Notes: generated from the sequence alone by a model not told the origin. DNA of 64,000 bases from Siphonodentalium dalli (GCA_032622095.1 CP136068.1:163329465-163393464); one strand, 5' to 3'; counted from the first letter of the stretch, positions 21,061 to 30,951 are shown. Numbers and translations are program-made.

Positions 21061-24000
21061 AGGAGCCCTATAGGTCAACATGACCGCTTTCGCAAATAGC
21101 CGCAAAAAAGCAGATTTTCAAATATATCACAGTAGTTGAATCGGAAGCTAAAAATGCGGCCTGGGTACGTGTTGATTCGGATCGCGAATTGAACTCACGA
21201 AGCTTACTTATAGGTGCGGTGTATATTCCACCGACAAACACAAGGTATTGTAACGACGATTGGCCAATTGAGTTAGAAACTGATATACGCCGTTTGCGTC
21301 GCGATGACGATCTGCTTCTGATTTGCGGAGATATGAACGCTCGCTCAAACAACATGTGCGAACTGAACAATTCAATTAACTTCACTGATTTACAACACAT
21401 TACGGACGCCACGAATACTCAATCACTTTTTGACTATATACACCTCGAATCTCAATCAAATTGTATTCCCATAAATAAACGCTGCTCCGAGGATAAGGGG
21501 AAAAGTAACAGCTACGGGTATAAATTGATTAAGTTCTGTGAATCGACATCTATATTTATTGTTAACGGACGATTTGGGGAAGATAATGGCCATGGTAAAC
21601 TTACGTCATCCGATAAGAGTGTAATTGATTACGCTTTGGGCAATATTAATCTATTGCGAACAATAGAGAATTTTCGGGTGAACGAGTTTTCTTCCCTATA
21701 TTCAGATATACACAACGCACTCCATTTAGAATTGAAATTTGACGCTCGTCACGATGTGGGAGCCCATGGTCCTCTCATAACTACAAATGTGGATACCGAA
21801 ACAAATCGTAAAATAAAAAAATGGGATCCTGACAAGAGAAATGATTTCGCTGTGAATCTTGATCACAATAAAATTAATCAAGTAATTGAAAAATTAGAAC
21901 AATGGCGACCTGAAACTGGGTCTGCGTGTAATCAATCCATAGTGGATGAAATATGCGAGGATGTAACGTGTATTTTATTGGATTCCGCAAAAAACACATT
22001 TGGAACTTACAATCCAAATCACAAGAAAACAATACATAAACCACCAAATCAAACTTGGTTTGATGATGAATGTAAGTCAAAGAGACAAGCTTTTCACAAG
22101 GCAAAACGACTATATAATAGAGAAAAATCATTATCAAACAAACAACATATGAAAAACGCTGGAACTCTTTATAGAAAAACTATGGATTCGAAAATAAAAC
22201 ATCAGCGAGATGCAGATATTTCTGAACTGAAGAGTTACAGCAATAGTTCCAGCAAGGCATTCTGGGATAAACTAAATAAATTATCCAATAATAATAAATT
22301 TCAAAATAACACCACGAACTTTGATCTGGAGATATTTTCTGATTATTTTAAAAGCTTAAACGACTCAGACGAATCTGATAATCTAGGTAATTATATAGAT
22401 GAATTAAATGAGTCGTCGCTCCATGACAGTTATCTAAATAACGCTATAACCGAAGAAGAAATTAAATCTGTAATTTTCAATTTGAAAAACAGTAAAGCCG
22501 CTGGTCACGACGGGCTTTTAAATGAATATCTGAAGGCTTTTGTTGAGAAAATGATGCCCATTTATTCCTTACTTTTCAATTTAATCTTGGATTCTGGAAA
22601 CTACCCGCGGGAATGGGCTGTCGGGATGATAAAACCTATATATAAAAAGTCTGGTGACCGAACTATGCCGGATTCATATCGGGGAATTACACTTTTAAGC
22701 TGTCTTTCTAAAGTATTTACAGCCATTCTAAACAATAGAATGGTTTCTTTTTCAGATGATCATGAACTAATTTTAAAAAATCAGACGGGATTTAGAAAAT
22801 CCCACTCAACCGTAGATAACATATTTGTTTTACACAGTGTAATCAACCTATACCTAAAAAGTGGGAAAAAATTATATTGCACATTTATTGATTTTAGAAA
22901 AGCTTTTGATACCATATGGAGGGATGCAATATGGCTGAAATTAGCCCAATGCAATATCAACGGAAAAATACTTAATGTCATTAGAAATATGTACGGTAAG
23001 ATAAAAACATGTGTAAAAGACAGTCACAACATTTCTGACTTTTTTGTTAGTAATGTGGGACTTTTTCAAGGGGAAATAATGTCACCTTTTTTATTTTCCT
23101 TGTACATTAACGACATCCAAGATTTTATGAATGATTGTGCAATACAAAATTTGAGTTATTTAGATGAACTATATATTGAAAATGTGGGATGTTACATAAA
23201 ATTGTTTTGTATTCTTTATGCAGATGACACAGTATTAATGTCTGATACAGAAGAAAATATGCACCGTTCTCTCCAAGCATTTGCAGATTATGCAGATGCT
23301 TGGAAGTTACAAGTGAATACAAAAAAAACTAAAGTCATAATATTTAGTAATAAGTTACCCAAACCAATTCCAACGTTCAGATATCGAGGTCAAGAACTCG
23401 AAACAGTTAAAGAATTTGTATATTTGGGAGTAACCTTTTTTTACAATGGAAGATTTTGCCAAAATTTGAAAAAAATAGTTACAATTGGCACAAGAGCAAT
23501 GTATGGATTACTAAACAAAGTGAGATCTCTCAAGCTTCCAATCGATATTATGTTAAAACTATTTGACTGCATGATAGTACCCATCCTATTATATGGGAGT
23601 GAAATTTGGTGTCACGAAAGAACTAAAATTATTGAATCGCTTCATCTTAAATACTGCAAAATTATAGGATATCTGAAAACAAGTACACCAAATTATATGG
23701 TTTACGGTGAATTTGGCAGACACCCTCTGTCCATTGAGATAAAGTGCAGAGCACTATCTTACTGGTCCAAACTACTATCACACGATGGCTCAGAACTTGC
23801 AAAAAATATATATATTCTTGTTAAAGAATTGGATCACAATTCTGACGGCTCCTTCAATAGCCCATGGCTATTTTTTATTTCTAAAACACTGAAAGAACTT
23901 AACATAGAACGAGCATGGACAAATCAGTCAGGTTTAACAAAGGCTGAAATTAGAAATATAAAATCAGAGCTTATTGAGCGACACACAACAGAACTATTTA

Positions 24001-24726
24001 CTGAAATGCAGAATGCAAACTCATCTAGAGCACGTTTTTATATGAGTATTAAAACGAGGCCGGGCATGGGTCGCTATCTAAGTTTCTTACCGGCTCACTT
24101 AGCAAACATTTTGCTAAAATTTAGAACCGCAAATATAAAACTGCCTGTCGAATATACAAGATGGAAATCTAAATCTGTGGATAATGGTGACAAAACCTGT
24201 GATATTTGCGGTGATGGCACGGGTGATGAATACCATTTTATTATTATTTGCAAAGAACTACAGATAATTCGGGCAGACTATATCCCGAAATATTACTGGG
24301 AGAATCCTACGAAAGAAAAATTCGAAAGACTATTATCTTTGGAAAATCAACTATTACTGAAAAACGTTAGTATTTTTATCAAATTGGCATCAAGAAAATT
24401 AAAATAAGACTGAGCCGATTATTCCAAATTGAAAAACGTGTGAGTAGGTGCATTATTTATATCCGTGAATAATTATTTCAGGCAAAATATTATGATAATG
24501 ATATTATAAAGGATTAAATTATAATATAATATATATAAGATATTATAATACATATTACGATATATATCTATACATTTATCATATTATATATTAATATATG
24601 TATGATTGTGTAACAATTGTTTTTTGTGACCTATTGTAAATATTGTAAATATTGTATATATGTTATAGCATGTTTCGCCTTAATTGACGACTTTGCAATA
24701 AACAATCAATCAACTAGGAGCCCTAT
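21061..24726 (+). mobile_element. 5'-truncated LINE with 11-bp target duplication
   Basis: AGGAGCCCTAT occurs at 21061-21071 and again at 24716-24726, immediately outside the element body (21072-24715). The 5' end begins in the middle of an endonuclease domain, as expected of incomplete reverse transcription. The 3' end has a short untranslated region closing in AATAAACAATCAATCAACT, a short-repeat tail rather than poly(A). The reading frame is uninterrupted, so the insertion looks young. Confidence 0.92.
21084..24407 (+). CDS. LINE ORF2 (partial): endonuclease fragment, reverse transcriptase, C-terminal zinc motif
   Basis: The frame is open from just after a TGA at 21081, with no natural start because the 5' end is truncated; coding sense is clear well before any Met codon. 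The endonuclease C-terminal half is present (GAVYIPP, the catalytic-loop variant GDMNARS, SVIDYAL, and SDIH before a hydrophobic strand). Reverse transcriptase blocks follow in order: SKAAGHDGLLNEYLK, SYRGITLLSCLSKVF, QTGFRKSHST, FIDFRKAFDTIW, LFQGEIMSPFLFSLYIND and the active site YADD at 23217-23228. Near the C terminus CDICGDGTGDEYHFIIIC gives a C-x2-C-x8-H-x4-C motif. No RNase H was seen. The clade (CR1/L2/jockey-like) is not settled. It lacks ORF1 and the N-terminal endonuclease, so it is not autonomous. Confidence 0.9.
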   Translation, partial: PLSQIAAKKQIFKYITVVESEAKNAAWVRVDSDRELNSRSLLIGAVYIPPTNTRYCNDDWPIELETDIRRLRRDDDLLLICGDMNARSNNMCELNNSINFTDLQHITDATNTQSLFDYIHLESQSNCIPINKRCSEDKGKSNSYGYKLIKFCESTSIFIVNGRFGEDNGHGKLTSSDKSVIDYALGNINLLRTIENFRVNEFSSLYSDIHNALHLELKFDARHDVGAHGPLITTNVDTETNRKIKKWDPDKRNDFAVNLDHNKINQVIEKLEQWRPETGSACNQSIVDEICEDVTCILLDSAKNTFGTYNPNHKKTIHKPPNQTWFDDECKSKRQAFHKAKRLYNREKSLSNKQHMKNAGTLYRKTMDSKIKHQRDADISELKSYSNSSSKAFWDKLNKLSNNNKFQNNTTNFDLEIFSDYFKSLNDSDESDNLGNYIDELNESSLHDSYLNNAITEEEIKSVIFNLKNSKAAGHDGLLNEYLKAFVEKMMPIYSLLFNLILDSGNYPREWAVGMIKPIYKKSGDRTMPDSYRGITLLSCLSKVFTAILNNRMVSFSDDHELILKNQTGFRKSHSTVDNIFVLHSVINLYLKSGKKLYCTFIDFRKAFDTIWRDAIWLKLAQCNINGKILNVIRNMYGKIKTCVKDSHNISDFFVSNVGLFQGEIMSPFLFSLYINDIQDFMNDCAIQNLSYLDELYIENVGCYIKLFCILYADDTVLMSDTEENMHRSLQAFADYADAWKLQVNTKKTKVIIFSNKLPKPIPTFRYRGQELETVKEFVYLGVTFFYNGRFCQNLKKIVTIGTRAMYGLLNKVRSLKLPIDIMLKLFDCMIVPILLYGSEIWCHERTKIIESLHLKYCKIIGYLKTSTPNYMVYGEFGRHPLSIEIKCRALSYWSKLLSHDGSELAKNIYILVKELDHNSDGSFNSPWLFFISKTLKELNIERAWTNQSGLTKAEIRNIKSELIERHTTELFTEMQNANSSRARFYMSIKTRPGMGRYLSFLPAHLANILLKFRTANIKLPVEYTRWKSKSVDNGDKTCDICGDGTGDEYHFIIICKELQIIRADYIPKYYWENPTKEKFERLLSLENQLLLKNVSIFIKLASRKLK

Positions 24727-24890
24727 TGATTTATACAGTATTGAGGAAATGTAAGGTATTTTGGTGAACTATTATCTTAATATTTCCTGTGGGTTAACTA
24801 CTCATCAATGATGCTTTAGTAAGAAATGGTTATTAATAAATATGGTATCTAACCTGTTACAATGCACGAGATCTAGAATATTAATTATTA

Positions 24891-25265
24891 TAAACTACTA
24901 AGGCCAAAATAAAAAAAAGACATGTGTTTCTGGTGACCCGCCCGACCATTTTAATTTTATTGATTTTGCAAAATTAGTACACATCTGATTTTATTTTCCA
25001 TGTAAATTTTTTTTATTTTTTTCATGTTTTATTCAATAAAACAATAAATTACACTTATTATAATATACTTAGTTTTATTATTTTATAGTAGGTCTACATT
25101 AAAAACAAGGAGAAACAGTCTGGTGGTAAAGCCGGTACCGGTATTCATATTTAGTTTGAGAAAAATTAAAAAATTAAATAAAATGAAAAGCCACCACCCA
25201 CCCCTATTTTTTTCTTGCGTGTCACCAGAAACACGGGTATATATATATATTTTGGCCTAAACTAC
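24891..25265. mobile_element. hAT-like MITE, 359 bp
   Basis: TAAACTAC occurs at 24891-24898 and 25258-25265, an 8-bp duplication typical of hAT insertions. The ends are inverted: AGGCCAAAATA and GTGTTTCTGGTGAC on the left are mirrored on the right. The interior is AT-rich and non-coding. One or two bases of the boundary are ambiguous. Confidence 0.65.
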
Positions 25266-26141
25266 AGTTCAAATTCCAATGATATTCACTCAATCACTGG
25301 CTGTTAATGTTAATTTTGTTATATGATGTCACCGGTGGTCAGAGATATTCCCAATGGCAATGCTGAAATGCCATAAAATGACATAGGTTGAACATTGACT
25401 CAGATTCATAGGAAATTAGGAATAACTATTTGATTACTTATATTTACTAGGCCTATAGGTTTTATTATAGTCCTAGTAAATAAGTAATCATCAGAATCTC
25501 ACTCTCAGATTTGCAAATTGTACTTGCAGTTAAAAGTTTATATTATAATATAAAGATTTTGACATGTTTGTCTATCGATGGAAATGTATTATAAGTTTCA
25601 AGCTTGTGCAATTAGTATAAATTCATACTAACTCGTCCGAGTTTTCGTGTTATATTTGTGATTTATTTACTACGGTATATTTTATTGACTTTTAAATGAA
25701 TGTTTTCATCGTATATGGCGTCCATACCAACTTGCGTTGTTATGTTAAATCTTTCGGACCAGGAAGCGGATCAAATATATGATCATAATATTGTTGCTAA
25801 ACTGAAGGTATTTTGGGGAAAAAATTAAAAATGTCAACAAAGAGAATGAGTTGATAATTGATTTTGGCCGATTTATTCAAAACAAAATAAATCTGACGTC
25901 TCTGTGGTATTGGGAGAGTAGAGAATTCGATTTAATATGACCAACAGATTTCGAAGCGGGAGCTCATAATCTATAATAAAAATGGCGTCTTTTAAGGATC
26001 AGTTGATATGCACTATCTGATATAGATCCTTTGAAACTGTTAAAAAATCACTAAAAACAGATAAAGATCGCATATCAAAAACTATGTTATCCTCCGTAGG
26101 ATCAGATATCGTTTATGGTCTACACTCGTGCGCATTAGGTG
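25266..26141. other. Unique flank of the tRNA array
   Basis: No gene or repeat recognised. At 26142 the sequence switches into the array unit, at a point between Ser(GCT) and the first Thr gene. Confidence 0.45.
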
Positions 26142-26197
26142 CCATTGCAATAGGAGACGAACATTGATCACCGTCTCGTGAGAAATAATAATCGCCT

Positions 26198-26271
26198 GGC
26201 TCCTTAGCTCAGTTGGTTAGAGCGCCAGTCTAGTAAACTGGAGGTCGAGGGTTCGAATCCCTCAGGAGCCT
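26198..26271 (+). tRNA. trnat-agu: tRNA-Thr(AGT), unit 1, first Thr gene
   Basis: 74-nt cloverleaf: acceptor GGCTCCT/AGGAGCC with U73, D arm GCTC/GAGC, anticodon stem CCAGT/ACTGG around CTAGTAA (anticodon AGT), T arm GAGGG-TTCGAAT-CCCTC. The B box matches GGTTCGAATCC. No intron and no encoded CCA. TTTTT follows at once as terminator. Reads ACU (and other ACN by A-to-I34 editing). Confidence 0.98.
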
Positions 26272-26536
26272 TTTTGGTTCAAAGTTTAAGTTTTTTTGTG
26301 TTTTGCAATTAGAAATGTCAGCCAGCTGTCTAATGTTGACCATTAACGGCTTGTAACTGGGACTTTGGGTTTCATTACAGTATACTAGTTCTGTGAGGAA
26401 ATTCTCGCATTACTTAACTTGATAATGAGGCCGGTTTAAAAACATTCATACAATTGTGAGATGTACGTCAATATCTCATTTTTTGTCATAACTGCACCAA
26501 AAGGCAAAAGTAAAATGCGATTAAAAAAACAAAATT

Positions 26537-26611
26537 CGCTGCGAGCAGGGTTCGAACCTGCGCGGGAAATTCCCATTGGATCCAACGCCTTAACCACTCG
26601 GCCATCGCAGC
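26537..26611 (-). pseudogene. tRNA-Ser(TGA) pseudogene lacking the anticodon loop, unit 1
   Basis: 75 nt instead of 82. Relative to the unit 2 gene at 28229 it lacks exactly seven bases, the whole anticodon loop, so the two stem strands meet as TTGGATCCAA. The acceptor, D, variable and T arms are unchanged. It cannot decode. Internal promoter boxes remain, so it could still be transcribed. Confidence 0.95.
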
Positions 26612-26835
26612 TGTCGAGGTATTTTCAACTGGAACTCTATTCTCACTGAACTGAATCTATTGAATGCATTCTGCGTTGACTACACAATATAACATTGTGA
26701 TTTCGGGATATACACACTATCTTTGCAGTAGTTTTTTTCTTCAAATTAATATGTACATGTATCTAATTGAGTCGAAACGAAAATTCTCCCAAACTGTGGA
26801 GAAAATTGAATCTTAAAAAGAAAATAAAATGATTC

Positions 26836-26917
26836 CGCTGCGAGCAGGATTCGAACCTGCGAGGGCAGTGCCCATTGGATTTCGAGTCCAACGCCTTAAC
26901 CACTCGGCCATCGCAGC
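26836..26917 (-). tRNA. trnas-cga: tRNA-Ser(CGA), unit 1
   Basis: 82-nt type II tRNA: acceptor GCTGCGA/TCGCAGC with G73, anticodon stem TTGGA/TCCAA around CTCGAAA (anticodon CGA), long variable arm GGGC-ACT-GCCC, T arm GCAGG-TTCGAAT-CCTGC. Downstream on the minus strand is a TTTTA/TTTTC/TTTTTA terminator region. Body nearly the same as Ser(TGA), with the wobble base changed. Confidence 0.98.
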
Positions 26918-27060
26918 AACAATGTTGAACGACCGTACACTGCTACTTAATTTGGCTATATGTCATTTCGACGAGGATACGCATAATTATGACGCATGCG
27001 CAATTAATCTCTAAACTCGGGGACACACTAATGCGGAAAGTTATTAACAAAACATTTTAT

Positions 27061-27142
27061 TGGCAGCGGTGGGATTCGAACCCACGCCTCCGAAGAGACT
27101 GGTGCCTAAAACCAGCGCCTTAGACCACTCGGCCACGCTACC
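27061..27142 (-). tRNA. trnal-uag: tRNA-Leu(TAG), unit 1
   Basis: 82-nt type II tRNA: acceptor GGTAGCG/CGCTGCC (one G-T pair) with A73, as leucine tRNAs require. Anticodon stem CTGGT/ACCAG around TTTAGGC (anticodon TAG). The variable arm closes on TCTC-TTCG-GAG and the T arm is GTGGG-TTCGAAT-CCCAC. TTTT lies about 10 nt downstream. It closely resembles vertebrate Leu(TAG). Confidence 0.98.
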
Positions 27143-27194
27143 TGATGGTGAATGTGCAATGTCAATATCACTCACACTTCCTAAAAATAACGTA

Positions 27195-27268
27195 GGCTCC
27201 TTAGCTCAGTTGGTTAGAGCGCCAGTCTAGTAAACTGGAGGTCGAGGGTTCGAATCCCTCAGGAGCCT
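27195..27268 (+). tRNA. trnat-agu: tRNA-Thr(AGT), unit 1, second Thr gene
   Basis: Same 74-nt body as the gene at 26198 but in unrelated flanks ('aaaataacgta' upstream, 'ttttgttagttg' downstream). TTTTT terminator follows directly. Confidence 0.98.
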
Positions 27269-27480
27269 TTTTGTTAGTTGAACAATAAAGGTGGATTTTC
27301 GTTTCAAATTTTATTCAATTTTAAACAAAGTTAAGAGTTTATTATTGCCATGCCGCCTCAAAAATATAATTGCATACCGCCTCAAAACCAAAATGTTGTA
27401 TATCATTATGTTGTCTTGAGAATACATTTATAAACTAAGAAATATTGAAACAGAATAAAAAGGAAAGAAAAAAAATTTAC

Positions 27481-27553
27481 CACCTCCGACGGGACTCGAA
27501 CCCGCAATCCCCGGCTTAGGAGGCCGGTGCCTTATCCATTAGGCCACGGAGGC
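27481..27553 (-). tRNA. trnar-ccu: tRNA-Arg(CCT), unit 1
   Basis: 73-nt tRNA: acceptor GCCTCCG/CGGAGGT (terminal G-T pair) with G73, D arm with GGATAAGG, anticodon stem CCGGC/GCCGG around CTCCTAA (anticodon CCT, reads AGG), T arm GCGGG-TTCGAGT-CCCGT. Downstream on the minus strand is T8. It closely resembles animal Arg(CCT). Confidence 0.98.
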
Positions 27554-27711
27554 TTACACCATTTCTGTCGTGATTACTCTTCTGTATTGGCATGTATTGT
27601 TCATGGCATGGTCTTGCTAAAAATGAATTTGAGATCTTTTTCACGAAGCTGATAACTGCGACACACCGCGATGTACATAAAAATAACGTAAAAATCGATT
27701 AAAATATTCAA

Positions 27712-27793
27712 CGACGAGGATGGGATTCGAACCGACGCGGGGAAACCCCAATGGATTAGCAGTCCATCGCCTTAACCACTCGGCCACCTCGTC
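27712..27793 (-). tRNA. trnas-gcu: tRNA-Ser(GCT) with T-stem mismatch, unit 1
   Basis: 82-nt type II tRNA: acceptor GACGAGG/CCTCGTC, anticodon stem ATGGA/TCCAT around CTGCTAA (anticodon GCT, reads AGC/AGU). The T stem reads GTCGG against CCCAT, giving C51 opposite C63 instead of the G-C pair seen from unit 3 onward. The lesion may weaken the tRNA; the same change is in units 2 and 4. Confidence 0.93.
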
Positions 27794-27888
27794 TTGTGAA
27801 ATGCAGACTCTAATTTGCAGTTTGATTGGTGTCCATTGCAATAGGAGACGAACATTGATCACCGTCTCGTGAGAAATAATAATCGCCT

Positions 27889-27962
27889 GGCTCCTTAGCT
27901 CAGTTGGTTAGAGCGCCAGTCTAGTAAACTGGAGGTCGAGGGTTCGAATCCCTCAGGAGCCT
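27889..27962 (+). tRNA. trnat-agu: tRNA-Thr(AGT), unit 2, first Thr gene
   Basis: Unit 2 copy of the gene at 26198; no base change seen. Confidence 0.97.
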
Positions 27963-28228
27963 TTTTGGTTCAAAGTTTAAGTTTTTTTGTGTTTTGCAAT
28001 TAGAAATGTCAGCCAGCTGTCTAATGTTGACCATTAACGGCTTGTAACTGGGACTTTGGGTTTCATTACAGTATACTAGTTCTGTGAGGAAATTCTCGCA
28101 TTACTTAACTTGATAATGAGGCCGGTTTAAAAACATTCATACAATTGTGAGATGTACGTCAATATCTCATTTTTTGTCATAACTGCACCAAAAGGCAAAA
28201 GTAAAATTCGATTAAAAAAAACAAAATT

Positions 28229-28310
28229 CGCTGCGAGCAGGGTTCGAACCTGCGCGGGAAATTCCCATTGGATTTCAAGTCCAACGCCTTAACCACTCGG
28301 CCATCGCAGC
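28229..28310 (-). tRNA. trnas-uga: tRNA-Ser(TGA), unit 2 (reference copy)
   Basis: 82-nt type II tRNA: acceptor GCTGCGA/TCGCAGC with G73, D arm with GTGGTTAAGG, anticodon stem TTGGA/TCCAA around CTTGAAA (anticodon TGA), variable arm GGGAA-TT-TCCC, T arm GCAGG-TTCGAAC-CCTGC. T8 lies a few bases downstream on the minus strand. Reads UCA. Confidence 0.98.
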
Positions 28311-28534
28311 TGTCGAGGTATTTTCAACTGGAACTCTATTCTCACTGAACTGAATCTATTGAATGCATTCTGCGTTGATTACACAATATAACATTGTGAT
28401 TTCGGGATATACACACTATCTTTGCTGTAGTTTTTTTCTTCAAATTAATATGTACATGTATCTAATTGAGTCGAAACGAAAATTCTCCCAAACTGTGGAG
28501 AAAATTGAATCTTAAAAAGAAAATAAAATGATTC

Positions 28535-28616
28535 CGCTGCGAGCAGGATTCGAACCTGCGAGGGCAGTGCCCATTGGATTTCGAGTCCAACGCCTTAACC
28601 ACTCGGCCATCGCAGC
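28535..28616 (-). tRNA. trnas-cga: tRNA-Ser(CGA), unit 2
   Basis: Unit 2 copy of the gene at 26836; no base change seen. Confidence 0.97.
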
Positions 28617-28759
28617 AACAATGTTGAACGACCGTACACTGCTACTTAATTTGGCTATATGTCATTTCGACGAGGATACGCATAATTATGACGCATGCGC
28701 AATTAATCTCTAAACTCGGGGACACACTAATGCGGAAAGTTATTAACAAAACATTTTAT

Positions 28760-28841
28760 TGGCAGCGGTGGGATTCGAACCCACGCCTCCGAAGAGACTG
28801 GTGCCTAAAACCAGCGCCTTAGACCACTCGGCCACGCTACC
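28760..28841 (-). tRNA. trnal-uag: tRNA-Leu(TAG), unit 2
   Basis: Unit 2 copy of the gene at 27061; no base change seen. Confidence 0.97.
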
Positions 28842-28893
28842 TGATGGTGAATGTGCAATGTCAATATCACTCACACTTCCTAAAAATAACGTA

Positions 28894-28967
28894 GGCTCCT
28901 TAGCTCAGTTGGTTAGAGCGCCAGTCTAGTAAACTGGAGGTCGAGGGTTCGAATCCCTCAGGAGCCT
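28894..28967 (+). tRNA. trnat-agu: tRNA-Thr(AGT), unit 2, second Thr gene
   Basis: Unit 2 copy of the gene at 27195; no base change seen. Confidence 0.97.
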
Positions 28968-29179
28968 TTTTGTTAGTTGAACAATAAAGGTGGATTTTCG
29001 TTTCAAATTTTATTCAATTTTAAACAAAGTTAAGAGTTTATTATTGCCATGCCGCCTCAAAAATATAATTGCATACCGCCTCAAAACCAAAATGTTGTAT
29101 ATCATTATGTTGTCTTGAGAATACATTTATAAACTAAGAAATATTGAAACAGAATAAAAAGGAAAGAAAAAATTTTTAC

Positions 29180-29252
29180 CACCTCCGACGGGACTCGAAC
29201 CCGCAATCCCCGGCTTAGGAGGCCGGTGCCTTATCCATTAGGCCACGGAGGC
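29180..29252 (-). tRNA. trnar-ccu: tRNA-Arg(CCT), unit 2
   Basis: Unit 2 copy of the gene at 27481; body unchanged, though the A/T run beside it differs slightly. Confidence 0.97.
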
Positions 29253-29410
29253 TTACACCATTTCTGTCGTGATTACTCTTCTGTATTGGCATGTATTGTT
29301 CATGGCATGGTCTTGCTAAAAATGAATTTGAGATCTTTTTCACGAAGCTGATAACTGCGACACACCGCGATGTACATAAAAATAACGTAAAAATCGATTA
29401 AAATATTCAA

Positions 29411-29492
29411 CGACGAGGATGGGATTCGAACCGACGCGGGGAAACCCCAATGGATTAGCAGTCCATCGCCTTAACCACTCGGCCACCTCGTC
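29411..29492 (-). tRNA. trnas-gcu: tRNA-Ser(GCT) with T-stem mismatch, unit 2
   Basis: Carries the same C51 opposite C63 change as unit 1. Confidence 0.93.
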
Positions 29493-29587
29493 TTGTGAAA
29501 TGCAGACTCTAATTTGCAGTTTGATTGGTGTCCATTGCAATAGGAGACGAACATTGATCACCGTCTCGTGAGAAATAATAATCGCCT

Positions 29588-29661
29588 GGCTCCTTAGCTC
29601 AGTTGGTTAGAGCGCCAGTCTAGTAAACTGGAGGTCGAGGGTTCGAATCCCTCAGGAGCCT
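29588..29661 (+). tRNA. trnat-agu: tRNA-Thr(AGT), unit 3, first Thr gene
   Basis: Unit 3 copy of the gene at 26198; no base change seen. Confidence 0.97.
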
Positions 29662-29927
29662 TTTTGGTTCAAAGTTTAAGTTTTTTTGTGTTTTGCAATT
29701 AGAAATGTCAGCCAGCTGTCTAATGTTGACCATTAACGGCTTGTAACTGGGACTTTGGGTTTCATTACAGTATACTAGTTCTGTGAGGAAATTCTCGCAT
29801 TACTTAACTTGATAATGAGGCCGGTTTAAAAACATTCATACAATTGTGAGATGTACGTCAATATCTCATTTTTTGTCATAACTGCACCAAAAGGCAAAAG
29901 TAAAATTCGATTAAAAAAAACAAAATT

Positions 29928-30009
29928 CGCTGCGAGCAGGGTTCGAACCTGCGCGGGAAATTCCCATTGGATTTCAAGTCCAACGCCTTAACCACTCGGC
30001 CATCGCAGC
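29928..30009 (-). tRNA. trnas-uga: tRNA-Ser(TGA), unit 3
   Basis: Unit 3 copy of the gene at 28229; no base change seen. Confidence 0.97.
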
Positions 30010-30233
30010 TGTCGAGGTATTTTCAACTGGAACTCTATTCTCACTGAACTGAATCTATTGAATGCATTCTGCGTTGATTACACAATATAACATTGTGATT
30101 TCGGGATATACACACTATCTTTGCAGTAGTTTTTTTCTTCAAATTAATATGTACATGTATCTAATTGAGTCGAAACGAAAATTCTCTCAAACTGTGGAGA
30201 AAATTGAATCTTAAAAAGAAAATAAAATGATTC

Positions 30234-30315
30234 CGCTGCGAGCAGGATTCGAACCTGCGAGGGCAGTGCCCATTGGATTTCGAGTCCAACGCCTTAACCA
30301 CTCGGCCATCGCAGC
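30234..30315 (-). tRNA. trnas-cga: tRNA-Ser(CGA), unit 3
   Basis: Unit 3 copy of the gene at 26836; no base change seen. Confidence 0.97.
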
Positions 30316-30458
30316 AACAATGTTGAACGACCGTACACTGCTACTTAATTTGGCTATATGTCATTTCGACGAGGATACGCATAATTATGACGCATGCGCA
30401 ATTAATCTCTAAACTCGGGGACACACTAATGCGGAAAGTTATTAACAAAACATTTTAT

Positions 30459-30540
30459 TGGCAGCGGTGGGATTCGAACCCACGCCTCCGAAGAGACTGG
30501 TGCCTAAAACCAGCGCCTTAGACCACTCGGCCACGCTACC
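30459..30540 (-). tRNA. trnal-uag: tRNA-Leu(TAG), unit 3
   Basis: Unit 3 copy of the gene at 27061; no base change seen. Confidence 0.97.
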
Positions 30541-30592
30541 TGATGGTGAATGTGCAATGTCAATATCACTCACACTTCCTAAAAATAACGTA

Positions 30593-30666
30593 GGCTCCTT
30601 AGCTCAGTTGGTTAGAGCGCCAGTCTAGTAAACTGGAGGTCGAGGGTTCGAATCCCTCAGGAGCCT
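30593..30666 (+). tRNA. trnat-agu: tRNA-Thr(AGT), unit 3, second Thr gene
   Basis: Unit 3 copy of the gene at 27195; no base change seen. Confidence 0.97.
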
Positions 30667-30878
30667 TTTTGTTAGTTGAACAATAAAGGTGGATTTTCGT
30701 TTCAAATTTTATTCAATTTTAAACAAAGTTAAGAGTTTATTATTGCCATGCCGCCTCAAAAATATAATTGCATACCGCCTCAAAACCAAAATGTTGTATA
30801 TCATTATGTTGTCTTGAGAATACATTTATAAACTAAGAAATATTGAAACAGAATAAAAAGGAAAGAAAAAAAATTTAC

Positions 30879-30951
30879 CACCTCCGACGGGACTCGAACC
30901 CGCAATCCCCGGCTTAGGAGGCCGGTGCCTTATCCATTAGGCCACGGAGGC
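30879..30951 (-). tRNA. trnar-ccu: tRNA-Arg(CCT), unit 3
   Basis: Unit 3 copy of the gene at 27481; no base change seen. Confidence 0.97.

Noticed and set aside
21068-21412. 114-codon minus-strand frame
   Set aside because: Shadow of the LINE endonuclease frame on the plus strand.
26198-26271. Possible intron in the Thr genes
   Set aside because: The anticodon arm is continuous (CCAGT-CTAGTAA-ACTGG) and the gene has the normal length.
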